From Haloterrigena gelatinilytica (GTDB lineage Archaea > Halobacteriota > Halobacteria > Halobacteriales > Natrialbaceae): a stretch of DNA of 64,000 nucleotides. The stretch covers positions 806,001 through 870,000 of the forward strand of contig NZ_JABUQZ010000001.1 of assembly GCF_013342145.1 (NCBI RefSeq), read 5' to 3'. Shown here piece after piece: positions 7,600 to 14,874 of this stretch. The translations under genes and the position numbers were made by a program. The notes beneath the pieces are model-generated. The model was given only the letters and a program-made list of their open reading frames with translations. It had not been told where the DNA came from and ran no database searches. How positions within the stretch are numbered: position 1 is the stretch's first letter; the number at the start of each line of letters is the position of its first letter.

Positions 7600-8670
7600 G
7601 TGCCGACTAAGCCCCTCTCGGAACTCGAGGCGATGGTCGGCGACTCCCGGACAACCGTCGAGGCGTTCCGGATCGAGCGCGGCAAGGTCGAAGAGTTCGC
7701 GCGGGCGATCACGGAGTCCGACCCGCTCTTTCGCGACGCGAGCGTCGCTCGAGACCGCGGCTACGAGGCCGTTCCGGCGCCGCTGACGTACGCGCAGGTG
7801 AGCCGGTTTCCGCGGTACCGGCCCGACGGCCTCGAGGGGCAGGGGAAGGGCTTCGACCTCGGCTTCCGACCCGAGTACGTCCTCCACGGCGAGCAGGCCT
7901 ACGAGTACGAACGGCCGCTGCTCGTCGGCGACGTTTTAACGGGGACGACCACGCTGAGCGACGTCTACCAGCGCGACGGCGGCCGGGCCGGCTCGATGAC
8001 CTTCGCCGTCTACGAGACCGAGTACCGCGACGAGAGCGGGGGCCTCGTGCTCACCGACCGCGTAACTGCTATCGAGACCTCCGGTGCCGTGGGGGGCGAG
8101 GGAGACGACGCCAACGGTGACGACGATACCGGCAACGACGAACCGCAGCCGGACTCGAGTGGTAGCAATAATGCCGGTAACGCCGACACCGACGCGACCG
8201 TCGATCCGGAACCGGCGGCCAACGGCGGAGCGGTACCGGCCGCCGAGCCGGTCGATACCGTTCGCTCGCTCGACGGAGTCGACGTCGGCGACGGCGGTCC
8301 GACGGTGGTCGTCGAGGACCTCGAGCGCAAGCACTTCGTCAAGTACGCCGGCGCGAGCGGCGACTTCAACCCGATCCACTACGACGAGCCCTACGCCCGC
8401 GGGGCGGGCAACGAGAGCGTCTTCGGCCAGGGTATGTTCACCGCCGGCGTCGCCTCGCGCGTCGTCACCGATTGGTTCGGCCTCGAGTCGATCACCGCCT
8501 TCGGCGTTCGCTTCCAGTCGCAGGTTTTCCCCGGCGATACGATCGTCGCGACCGGCGAACTCGAATCCGTCCGCGGCGAGGAGGGGGTCGTCGAGGTCGC
8601 CCTCGAGGCGACCAACCAGCACGGGGAGACGCTGCTGACGGGATCGGCAACGGCATCGCTCGAGGAGTGA
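7600..8670 (+). CDS. Double hot-dog MaoC-like dehydratase
   Basis: Protein of about 356 residues with two hot-dog modules that would hydrate/dehydrate acyl-CoA thioesters. The N-terminal module (about 20-160) resembles the FAS1-like/N-terminal MaoC domain (FRIERGKVEEFARAI...DPLFRD). The C-terminal module (about 235-356) holds the R-hydratase motif YAGASGDFNPIHYDE, with Asp255 and His260 as likely catalytic residues. They are joined by an unusually acidic Asn/Asp/Gly-rich linker (about 162-220). The start is uncertain: GTG 7600 is chosen, with GTG 7591 and ATG 7633 also in frame. Further upstream the frame runs through the dispersed repeat and cannot be native. Context fits fatty-acid degradation. 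Confidence 0.8.
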   Translation: MPTKPLSELEAMVGDSRTTVEAFRIERGKVEEFARAITESDPLFRDASVARDRGYEAVPAPLTYAQVSRFPRYRPDGLEGQGKGFDLGFRPEYVLHGEQAYEYERPLLVGDVLTGTTTLSDVYQRDGGRAGSMTFAVYETEYRDESGGLVLTDRVTAIETSGAVGGEGDDANGDDDTGNDEPQPDSSGSNNAGNADTDATVDPEPAANGGAVPAAEPVDTVRSLDGVDVGDGGPTVVVEDLERKHFVKYAGASGDFNPIHYDEPYARGAGNESVFGQGMFTAGVASRVVTDWFGLESITAFGVRFQSQVFPGDTIVATGELESVRGEEGVVEVALEATNQHGETLLTGSATASLEE

Positions 8671-8906
8671 ACGGCCGCGGACCTCGGAGAAACACGTCTC
8701 GCACGGCGGACTCTCCCGGATGGCGCGACGGCCGCCGCGAGACGACGATCGCGGCGGACCGACGTCGGCGTGGCGAGTGCCGACGCGTACTATTTTGTCG
8801 TCCTCGGCGCAACGACCGACACGAACATGCGAACACGCCCACACCGTCGCCGACCGAGAGTCGTCGTGTGCAACCGACGCGAGACCGAGTACGGAGGCTC
8901 CAGCCG

Positions 8907-9842
8907 ATGACCGTCGTCGTCCCGCCGCACGTGGTCGGCGGGAGCGGTTCGGATCTGGTCGCCGAGATTCGCGACCGTCGGCCCGGGATCGACCTCGAGC
9001 ACGCCGACGACGACGAGTTACTCGAGGCGGTGACGGACGCCGAAGTCCTCGTGACCAGCCGGCTCCCCGAGGACGTGCTGGACGCGGCCGAGAACCTGCG
9101 CTGGGTGCAGGCGCTCAGCGCGGGCACCGACGAGTACGATTACGACGCCCTCGCCGCACGGGACGTCGCCCTGACGTCGGTCTCGGGCATCCACGCGCAA
9201 CCGATCGGCCAGCAGGTACTGGGGTATCTGCTCCACTTCGAACGGCGATTCGATCGGGCGATCGCCAAACAGCGCCGGCGCGAGTGGGAGCGCCACGGCG
9301 GCCGCGAACTCGGCGATCGAACGATCGGTATCGTCGGCGTCGGCGCGATCGGCTCGCAGGTCGCCGACTACTGCACCGCCTTCGACGCTCGCGTCGTCGG
9401 GACGAAACGCGATCCCTCCGACGCGCCCGCGGCGCTGGACGCCGTCTACGGACCGGACGACCTCGAGTCCGTCCTCGAGGACAGCGACTACCTCGTCCTC
9501 GCCTGTCCGCTGACCGACGAGACCCGCGGACTGATCGACGCCGACGCGCTGGCGGCGCTTCCAGACGACGCGGTGCTCGTCAACGTCGCCCGCGGCGAGG
9601 TCGTCGAGCAGTCGGCGCTCGTCGACGCGCTCGAGGCGGGCGACCTCGGCGGCGCCGCGCTCGACGTCTTCGAGGAGGAGCCCCTTCCCGAGTCCTCGCC
9701 GCTGTGGGACCGCGACGACGTGCTCGTGACGCCCCACATGGCGGGCTCGACCCCCCACTACTGGGAGCGGTGCGCCGACGTCTTCCTGCGAAACTTCGAC
9801 CGATTTCAGGCGGGCGAGCCCCTCGAGAATCGCGTCGTCTGA
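8907..9842 (+). CDS. D-2-hydroxyacid dehydrogenase (NAD(P)-dependent)
   Basis: 311-residue enzyme that reduces 2-keto acids to D-2-hydroxy acids, or the reverse. The Rossmann motif GVGAIGSQ lies in the middle of the protein, the substrate-binding Arg in VNVARGEVV, the acidic partner in DVFEEEPLP, and the catalytic His in VTPHMAGSTPHYWER. Length and motif spacing match the family. ATG 8907 has a GGAGG about 9 nt upstream, a recognisable Shine-Dalgarno sequence. The exact substrate cannot be told; it may equally act on glyoxylate or phosphoglycerate-like acids. Confidence 0.88.
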   Translation: MTVVVPPHVVGGSGSDLVAEIRDRRPGIDLEHADDDELLEAVTDAEVLVTSRLPEDVLDAAENLRWVQALSAGTDEYDYDALAARDVALTSVSGIHAQPIGQQVLGYLLHFERRFDRAIAKQRRREWERHGGRELGDRTIGIVGVGAIGSQVADYCTAFDARVVGTKRDPSDAPAALDAVYGPDDLESVLEDSDYLVLACPLTDETRGLIDADALAALPDDAVLVNVARGEVVEQSALVDALEAGDLGGAALDVFEEEPLPESSPLWDRDDVLVTPHMAGSTPHYWERCADVFLRNFDRFQAGEPLENRVV

Positions 9843-10183
9843 ACGCCTTTTTTCCCGACCCGGGCATCCATGCGGTGCCGTTTGCGATGACTCGCGGCAC
9901 ACTCGTACGATACAAGTATCGGATCGGTTTGCTTTCATCAGACGTGATTTTTCGTCCCGTAACGCACCCGTCCGGGCCGCGTCTCTCGGCAGCAGAAGAG
10001 CTATTCGAACTCGACACCATCGCCTCGAGAATCCGCGCGAGTGCCGCCGGTCGTTCCGGCGAGACGCACGACCGCTGGGACTCCCGCGAGATATTGACGC
10101 TCGTGACTGTTATCGGACGTGACGCCTCCAGAACAATGCTGGCCCGTTGATTAATAGTCATCTCTTCCGAATGAGCGGATGGG
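9843..10183. other. 341-bp spacer without a credible gene
   Basis: No reading frame here looks like a protein on either strand. It contains a short perfect dyad CGATAC-aa-GTATCG (near 9908-9921). At its right end it has an AT-rich GATTAATAG about 28 bp before the ATG at 10184, which may be that gene's promoter and would give a leaderless message. Confidence 0.4.
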
Positions 10184-10327
10184 ATGGGGGTCGTTACGAA
10201 ACTCAAGCAGTTCGTCGGCGACGAGGGAGAGCTCTACGAGTGCCGGAACTGCGGCGAGAAATTCGATCACGAGCCCGAGGCGTGTTCGACCTGTGGCTCG
10301 ACGGAAATCGCTCACTACGAGTTCTGA
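10184..10327 (+). CDS. 47-residue zinc-ribbon protein
   Basis: Encodes MGVVTKLKQFVGDEGELYEC, then a second CxxC further on. The pairs CRNC (Cys20/23) and CSTC (Cys34/37) form a four-cysteine zinc ribbon resembling the rubredoxin-like small proteins of haloarchaea. Codon usage is normal for the genome, and a TATA-like element precedes the start at leaderless distance. Role unknown; candidate nucleic-acid or protein adaptor. Confidence 0.75.
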   Translation: MGVVTKLKQFVGDEGELYECRNCGEKFDHEPEACSTCGSTEIAHYEF

Positions 10328-10421
10328 GCGGGGCCGAAGGCGGGTAGAGAGTCGAGGCACACGGGTGCACAGCGACGGGTCCAGCGACGAACGCATCCGT
10401 CTCGAGCCCCTCGATCCGAGT

Positions 10422-11096
10422 ATGGCCGATTCGAACGCGAGCCGGACGGCGTCGACGATCCGGTCCCTCGAGCGCTCCGCCGGAACGGTGCCGCCGAGCG
10501 AGACGGAGACGGCGACGTTCGGCGCGGGCTGTTTCTGGGGCCCCGACGCGCGGCTCGGCGCCCACGAGGGCGTCGTCCGAACGCGCGTCGGCTACGCCGG
10601 CGGCACGACGCCGGAGCCCAGCTACTACGCGCTCGGCGACCACACCGAAGTCGTCCAGGTCGAGTACGATCCGGACGAACTGTCGTACGAGGACCTGCTC
10701 GAGACCTACTGGTCGTGCCACGACTGGGCGTCGACGGCGCCGAAACGTCAGTACCGGAGCGTCGTCCTCGCACACGACGACGACCAGTACGAGACCGCCC
10801 TCGACCGGCGGACCGCGCTCGAGGATCGGGCCGGACGGTCGGCCGCGACCGATGCCGAACGCCTCGAGGGGTTCACCCGGGCCGAGGAGTACCACCAGAA
10901 GTACGAACTCCGCTCGACGCCGGTCATCGGCGACGAACTCGAGGCGCTGTACGGCGACGCGTTCGTCGACTCGACGGTCGTCGCCCGGCTGAACGGGTTC
11001 GCCGCCGGACACGGCGACCCAGCCCAGCGAGACGAACTGCTGGCGGCGCTCGATCTCCCGCCGACGGTGCGGACGGAGCTCCGACGGCGGTTCTGA
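10422..11096 (+). CDS. msrA: Peptide methionine sulfoxide reductase MsrA
   Basis: 224-residue enzyme reducing methionine-S-sulfoxide in oxidised proteins. The nucleophilic cysteine lies in GAGCFWGPD, followed by GYAGGTTPEPSYYAL and HTEVVQVEYDP, all MsrA signatures. The segment YEDLLETYWSCHDW and the later EYHQKYEL are also typical. ATG 10422 gives a 30-residue polar N-terminus before the core. The family's C-terminal resolving cysteines are not visible, so recycling may use an external thiol. Confidence 0.9.
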   Translation: MADSNASRTASTIRSLERSAGTVPPSETETATFGAGCFWGPDARLGAHEGVVRTRVGYAGGTTPEPSYYALGDHTEVVQVEYDPDELSYEDLLETYWSCHDWASTAPKRQYRSVVLAHDDDQYETALDRRTALEDRAGRSAATDAERLEGFTRAEEYHQKYELRSTPVIGDELEALYGDAFVDSTVVARLNGFAAGHGDPAQRDELLAALDLPPTVRTELRRRF

Positions 11097-11166
11097 TCGA
11101 CGCTCCAGCTCGGTCGAGTCGATCGGTAATCGTCCTTATTTGTATCTCGGGGCCGAACGACCCGCT

Positions 11167-11574
11167 ATGACCGGTGACGACCGATACAAGGTGTTCGGGG
11201 TCTACCTCTCGGCGCCAGTGACCGACGCGCTCGAGGAGCATCTCTACGACGAAGCGGGCGTCCTCGACGTCGAGGCCTACTTCGAGGAGACCGCGGATTC
11301 GGTCCCCGTCGGCGATCCGGGCGCCGACGCGACCGACGACCTCGTCGCGGACGTGCTGGACTCCTTCGCCGACCTCTACGACCGGGCGGATTTCGCGGCC
11401 GCCGAACGGACCGCTCCCGACGCGTTCGATCTCGTCCACCTCGCGGCCGATCCGACTCGCGTCGCCGACGTTCGCGAGCGGTTCCGGGCCGCCGCCACCA
11501 TTCGGGACGCCGACCTGCGGACGGTTCAGACGGCGATTCTCGGCGCCCACCTCGAGGCGGGCCCGACTGAATGA
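11167..11574 (+). CDS. Acidic hypothetical protein
   Basis: 135-residue, strongly acidic, soluble protein starting MTGDDRYKVFGVYLSAP. No motif, membrane segment or signal is visible; it looks mainly helical (RVADVRERFRAAATIRDADL). A TTATTTG element sits about 28 bp upstream of ATG 11167, consistent with a leaderless promoter. It may be cotranscribed with nothing else, since the next gene is convergent. Not recognised. Confidence 0.65.
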   Translation: MTGDDRYKVFGVYLSAPVTDALEEHLYDEAGVLDVEAYFEETADSVPVGDPGADATDDLVADVLDSFADLYDRADFAAAERTAPDAFDLVHLAADPTRVADVRERFRAAATIRDADLRTVQTAILGAHLEAGPTE

Positions 11575-11667
11575 GGTACCGTCGGTGGTCGATGGCGCGG
11601 TCCCTTCACTAGCGCTGTATCGGTTCCCGACTCCGGAATACTGCTGTGACCGTGCTTCGCGGGCCGG

Positions 11668-12117
11668 CTATGCGTCGGGGGTTCGGCGCTCGACCATTCC
11701 GAGTCCGATCCAGGAGATGACGACCTCGTCGTGCTGGTTGATGCCCTCGAGGCGGCTGTCGACGTAGCCGCGCTCGGGATCGCTCTCGGAGACGCGCTTG
11801 TCGACGACCTCCGTCCGAACCGACAGCGTATCGCCGGGCCTGACGGGCCGGTTCCAGCGGAGTTCGTCCACGCCGCGAGCGCCCATGCTGGCCTGGTCTC
11901 GAATCGAGCCGTCGACGAGCAGCCGCATGCAGATCGACGCGGTGTGCCACCCCGATGCGACGAGTTCGCCGAACGCGGACTCCGCGGCCGCCTCCTCGTC
12001 GGTGTGAAACGGCTGCGGATCGTACCGCTCGGCGAACTCGAGGATTTCCTCCTTCGTAACGGTGTACTCACCGAACTCCTGCGTCTCGCCGACCTCGATA
12101 TCCTCGTAGTACTGCAT
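11668..12117 (-). CDS. MaoC family (R)-hydratase-like protein
   Basis: 149-residue single hot-dog protein, probable (R)-specific enoyl-CoA hydratase or related thioester dehydratase. YYEDIEVGETQEFGEYTVTKEEILEFAERYDPQPFHTD carries the characteristic Asp/His pair (YDPQPFH), followed by GELVASGWHTASICMRLLVD and the RPVRPGDTL element. ATG 12117 (MQYYED) is chosen over an upstream in-frame ATG 27 bp away, because family members begin at this point. It is the second MaoC gene in the window. Confidence 0.88.
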   Translation of the reverse strand: MQYYEDIEVGETQEFGEYTVTKEEILEFAERYDPQPFHTDEEAAAESAFGELVASGWHTASICMRLLVDGSIRDQASMGARGVDELRWNRPVRPGDTLSVRTEVVDKRVSESDPERGYVDSRLEGINQHDEVVISWIGLGMVERRTPDA

Positions 12118-12189
12118 ACTGCTGTCAGTGTGGTGTGGGAACAAGAGCCTATGGAAAGCGGAATCGCCGCCAGGTGCCGAGCGACGGCG

Positions 12190-12330
12190 TCAGGCCCGCT
12201 GTAGCTCGTGAATCGTCACCCAGTGGTCGGGATGCTCGGCCTCGTGGTCCCTGGCGTCGCGGTTGGCGTCTGGCCAGTCGGTACACTCGCGCTCGAGATC
12301 GCAACTGTCACACCGGAGCCGGTATGCCAT
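12190..12330 (-). CDS. 46-residue Cys-containing small protein
   Basis: Encodes MAYRLRCDSCDLERECTDWP followed by an Asp/Arg/His-rich half ending VTIHELQRA. It has one CxxC pair (Cys7/Cys10), another Cys at 16, and several histidines (HEAEHPDHW) that could complete a metal site. Codon bias matches the genome. An AT-rich ACTATAACAT lies directly upstream on the coding strand. Probably another haloarchaeal zinc-binding microprotein; function unknown. Confidence 0.6.
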   Translation of the reverse strand: MAYRLRCDSCDLERECTDWPDANRDARDHEAEHPDHWVTIHELQRA

Positions 12331-12620
12331 ACTATAACATCCCACGAGGCCGGTCTTAAGCGTTCGTCCTGATTGGGAACGGACGGTCCATCGGCCTGAT
12401 AGATCGGTGGTTAGGTAGCGTCGAACGGGACCCCCTCACTGAAATACGTCAGTTATTGATTCCGTCGCACCCGGTCCATCTGGCGATTGTGTGTCTGTCG
12501 GGTGAGCAGTTCGTAAGGAACCAATGATTAGGGTAGAAGGAATTGTCGAGCTGAAGCCATCAAGAAGCTCGATATTGCTGTAGGAGAAGATATAATAGAC
12601 CCCAATCATGATAATGGATC
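12331..12620. promoter_or_regulatory. Island edge and promoter of the AT-rich ATPase gene
   Basis: GC falls from left to right through this 290-bp region, marking the island boundary. It holds a perfect 7-bp inverted repeat, TCGAGCT (12546-12552) and AGCTCGA (12566-12572). A TATA-like GATATAATA (12589-12597) lies at the right distance for transcription to begin at or next to ATG 12621 (leaderless). The dyad about 20 bp upstream of the TATA box could be an operator. No tRNA-derived attachment sequence was found here. Confidence 0.5.
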
Positions 12621-13895
12621 ATGTTCTCGGATAATTTAAAAGCTCACGAGGTTTTCGGTACACAACGGAGTGTGCCTGTCAACTATGTTGAACGGGAGGA
12701 TGTGGATGAAGAGCTTCTCCATAATCTGGAACGTGATCGGTTTGTCGTTATACATGGTGGGAGCAAACAAGGAAAAACGTGTTTGCGAAATCACTGTATT
12801 GAGGAAAAAGAACATGCCGTAATCAGTTGCCAATATAATAGAGGGTTTGAGGAACTCCAGAAGTCGATCTTGAAGGGTATTGGGTTTGAAACAGAAGTAC
12901 TTAGGGAGCAGACGACCTCTGAACATACAAAAATCCGGGCCAAAGCGACTGCTAAGATACCTGGTTTTGGAGAAGCGGGGGGATCAGGGGAAGCCAAGGC
13001 CGGTACTACGGATAAGCAGGTCTACGAAACCCTTGAGATTGATCCAACTGATGTTAATGATATAATTAGGGCTTTAGAGGATATTAGACTGGACGGATAT
13101 ATTACTATTGAAGACTTTCATTATCTCCCAATTGAGGTGCAAAGAAAGTTCGCAAGTACTCTAAAAGCATTATATGATAGGACAGAAGTTACATTTGTAA
13201 TCGTTGGTGTCTGGTTAGAAGAAAACCGTCTAATAGTACATAGTGGTGACTTAGCTGGTAGAGTAGTTTCCGTTGATGCAGACGACTGGAGTCCAGATGA
13301 GTTGAGAGAAGTAATTAGAAAAGGAGAGAATCGACTGAATATAAATTTAGATCATAAATTCAAAAATTACTTGATTAATAATTGTTATGATAGCGTTTTT
13401 ATAGTTCAGGAAGCATGTTTGAAGGCCTGCCAGAGAAGTGGAGTAGAAGAAAAACAAGCGAGTAAGACAACTATCGCGGAAGATATCAATGCTGAAGAAG
13501 TGATTGATGAAGTTGTTGCTGAGCAGGGTGCGAAATATAGAGCGTTTTTACGGAAATTTGCAGATGGGTTTAGGAAAACAGACTATGAATTGTATAAATG
13601 GATATTATATTCGGTTGTGACCACAGACACGAATATTCTTGAAACAGGCTTAGGAATACATCAAATCATGTCGGATATAGAGGAGAAACACCCTAAAACT
13701 GACGACCTAAATCAGGGTAATCTCACACAATCCTTAGAGAGAGTTGTGGACTTGCAGATTGAAGGTAACATAGAACCGATTATCCTTGACTACAATTCAA
13801 ACGATAGACGTTTAGACGTAGTCGACAACCGATTCTTGATCTGGTTAGAAAACACACCGGAGGATACCTTACTTAATCTAATTGATGTTGAATAA
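12621..13895 (+). CDS. AT-rich island-borne AAA/STAND-like P-loop ATPase
   Basis: 424-residue ATPase with Walker A GGSKQGKT (about residues 46-53) and a Walker-B-like hydrophobic strand ITIEDFHYLP, then a probable sensor strand TFVIVGVWLEENRL. A Gly/Lys/Ala-rich segment (about 107-140) separates Walker A from the rest of the core. The C-terminal third looks like a winged-helix domain (GIHQIMSDIEEKH...). The architecture recalls ORC/Cdc6- or STAND-type regulators, and I recall close relatives in bacterial genomic islands. GC content and codon usage are strikingly lower than every neighbour, so it was acquired horizontally. It is the only gene of its island. A defence or replication role is inference only. 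Confidence 0.75.
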   Translation: MFSDNLKAHEVFGTQRSVPVNYVEREDVDEELLHNLERDRFVVIHGGSKQGKTCLRNHCIEEKEHAVISCQYNRGFEELQKSILKGIGFETEVLREQTTSEHTKIRAKATAKIPGFGEAGGSGEAKAGTTDKQVYETLEIDPTDVNDIIRALEDIRLDGYITIEDFHYLPIEVQRKFASTLKALYDRTEVTFVIVGVWLEENRLIVHSGDLAGRVVSVDADDWSPDELREVIRKGENRLNINLDHKFKNYLINNCYDSVFIVQEACLKACQRSGVEEKQASKTTIAEDINAEEVIDEVVAEQGAKYRAFLRKFADGFRKTDYELYKWILYSVVTTDTNILETGLGIHQIMSDIEEKHPKTDDLNQGNLTQSLERVVDLQIEGNIEPIILDYNSNDRRLDVVDNRFLIWLENTPEDTLLNLIDVE

Positions 13896-14302
13896 TGATA
13901 TTACAATTTCATGAATAAAATATCCTATCTAGCACGTTTTAACAGAATTCGGATAGATGGCTGCCTATTTCATTAGTTTGTTTACCTGTATTCGGTGGTT
14001 TTTGTGAGTGAATAGATGAAAGCAAAACCTACTATATCATTTTCTCGCTTTTCTCGCTGGTAATAGATTTCCGATAGAACTCTCATTCCAGGCTTCGTGA
14101 GCATAATCACACAACGGCAACGACCCCCGACAAGGGACTTGATGAATTCCAGTTCGCCGATACTGGTTCTACCTATAAACGTCCCTACGCTGTCTGTGGG
14201 TTCACGAGGAGCAAGGCGACGAGTGGGTGGAGCAGATTTGAACTACGACGTGACGTGCTCGCTTCGCTGTGCGCGTCTCGTCTAGTTCAAACTGCCATGA
14301 CA
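13896..14302. other. Right part of AT-rich island with tRNA-derived sequence
   Basis: About 200 bp of AT-rich DNA follow the ATPase with no credible gene. From 14225 to 14244 there is GGGTGGAGCAGATTTGAACT, matching the 3' end plus T-arm of tRNA-Val (14357 onward) with one gap and one mismatch. At 14284-14296 AGTTCAAACTGCC resembles the same T-arm in the opposite orientation. The perfect inverse pair TTTGAACTA and TAGTTCAAA closes a long imperfect hairpin of about 60 nt. It looks like scar sequence from repeated integration or recombination at the tRNA end. Confidence 0.5.
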
Positions 14303-14356
14303 ATTTTTGACGACACGGACTCCTCGCTTCGCTCGTCGTATTGTGTTGTCAAAAAT
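14303..14356 (-). terminator. Hairpin abutting the 3' end of tRNA-Val
   Basis: ATTTTTGACGACAC (14303-14316) pairs with GTGTTGTCAAAAAT (14343-14356), 13 of 14 positions. On the tRNA strand the mature end is followed immediately by TTTTT, a plausible archaeal terminator, with the hairpin just beyond. Confidence 0.55.
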
Positions 14357-14430
14357 GGGTTGGGGCAGATTTGAACTGCCGACTTCCTCCGTGTGAAGGA
14401 GGTATCATAACCGGACTAGATCACCAACCC
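14356..14430 (-). tRNA. tRNA-Val (anticodon CAC)
   Basis: Read on the minus strand, the acceptor stem GGGTTGG pairs with CCAACCC and is followed by discriminator A; CCA is not encoded. The anticodon arm is CCTCC-TTCACAC-GGAGG, giving anticodon CAC (valine, codon GUG). The T-arm is GGCAG-TTCAAAT-CTGCC. All arms are intact, with no intron. The AT-rich island lies on its 3' side. Confidence 0.95.
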
Positions 14431-14470
14431 GCAGAGGGTTGTATCGGCGGGTCCAACTTAAGACTTCCTT

Positions 14471-14746
14471 TCACCGTCCGTCGGCGGACTCGTCCGCTCC
14501 GGGCCTCGAGAGCGTCGCTCGAGCGCTGCCGACCGCGTCGCGGGCCTGTCCCTCGGCTCGTCGCTCGAGGGCGAGCAGTTCGTCGCGGACCGCCTCGAGG
14601 CGGGACGGGTCCGGCTCCGGTTCGTCTCGGCCGACGGCCGCGCGAAGCCGCGTCGCGTACGGTGCGAGCGTTTCGGTGAGTCCGAGTTTGGCGTGTTCGG
14701 CCGCGCGAGCGAGGTAGTACCGGCTGTCGTCGAAGTGCTTGTTCAT
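14471..14746 (-). CDS. Haloarchaeal helical small protein
   Basis: 91-residue protein MNKHFDDSRYYLARAAEHA..., amphipathic and highly charged, predicted to be almost entirely helical with coiled-coil character (LEAVRDELLALERRAEGQARDAV). It matches my memory of a conserved short haloarchaeal family of unknown function. It lies just upstream of, and on the same strand as, tRNA-Val and is divergent from the deaminase gene. No membrane segment or cysteine. Confidence 0.75.
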   Translation of the reverse strand: MNKHFDDSRYYLARAAEHAKLGLTETLAPYATRLRAAVGRDEPEPDPSRLEAVRDELLALERRAEGQARDAVGSARATLSRPGADESADGR

Positions 14747-14874
14747 GCGAATCGCTACCGCAGAGAGGCCGGCAGTTGATATAGTCCTTTCGCAGGGGAC
14801 AGAACCCGCACGGGCCGCTCGAGTCCTCTGCCGCGATCGGTTAGCATACGGCCCTAGCTGACCAGTAGCACTGC

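Noticed and set aside
14097-14285. Plus-strand frame between the ATPase and tRNA-Val
   Set aside because: It runs through tRNA-derived hairpin sequence and shows no motif. It is better explained as integration scar.
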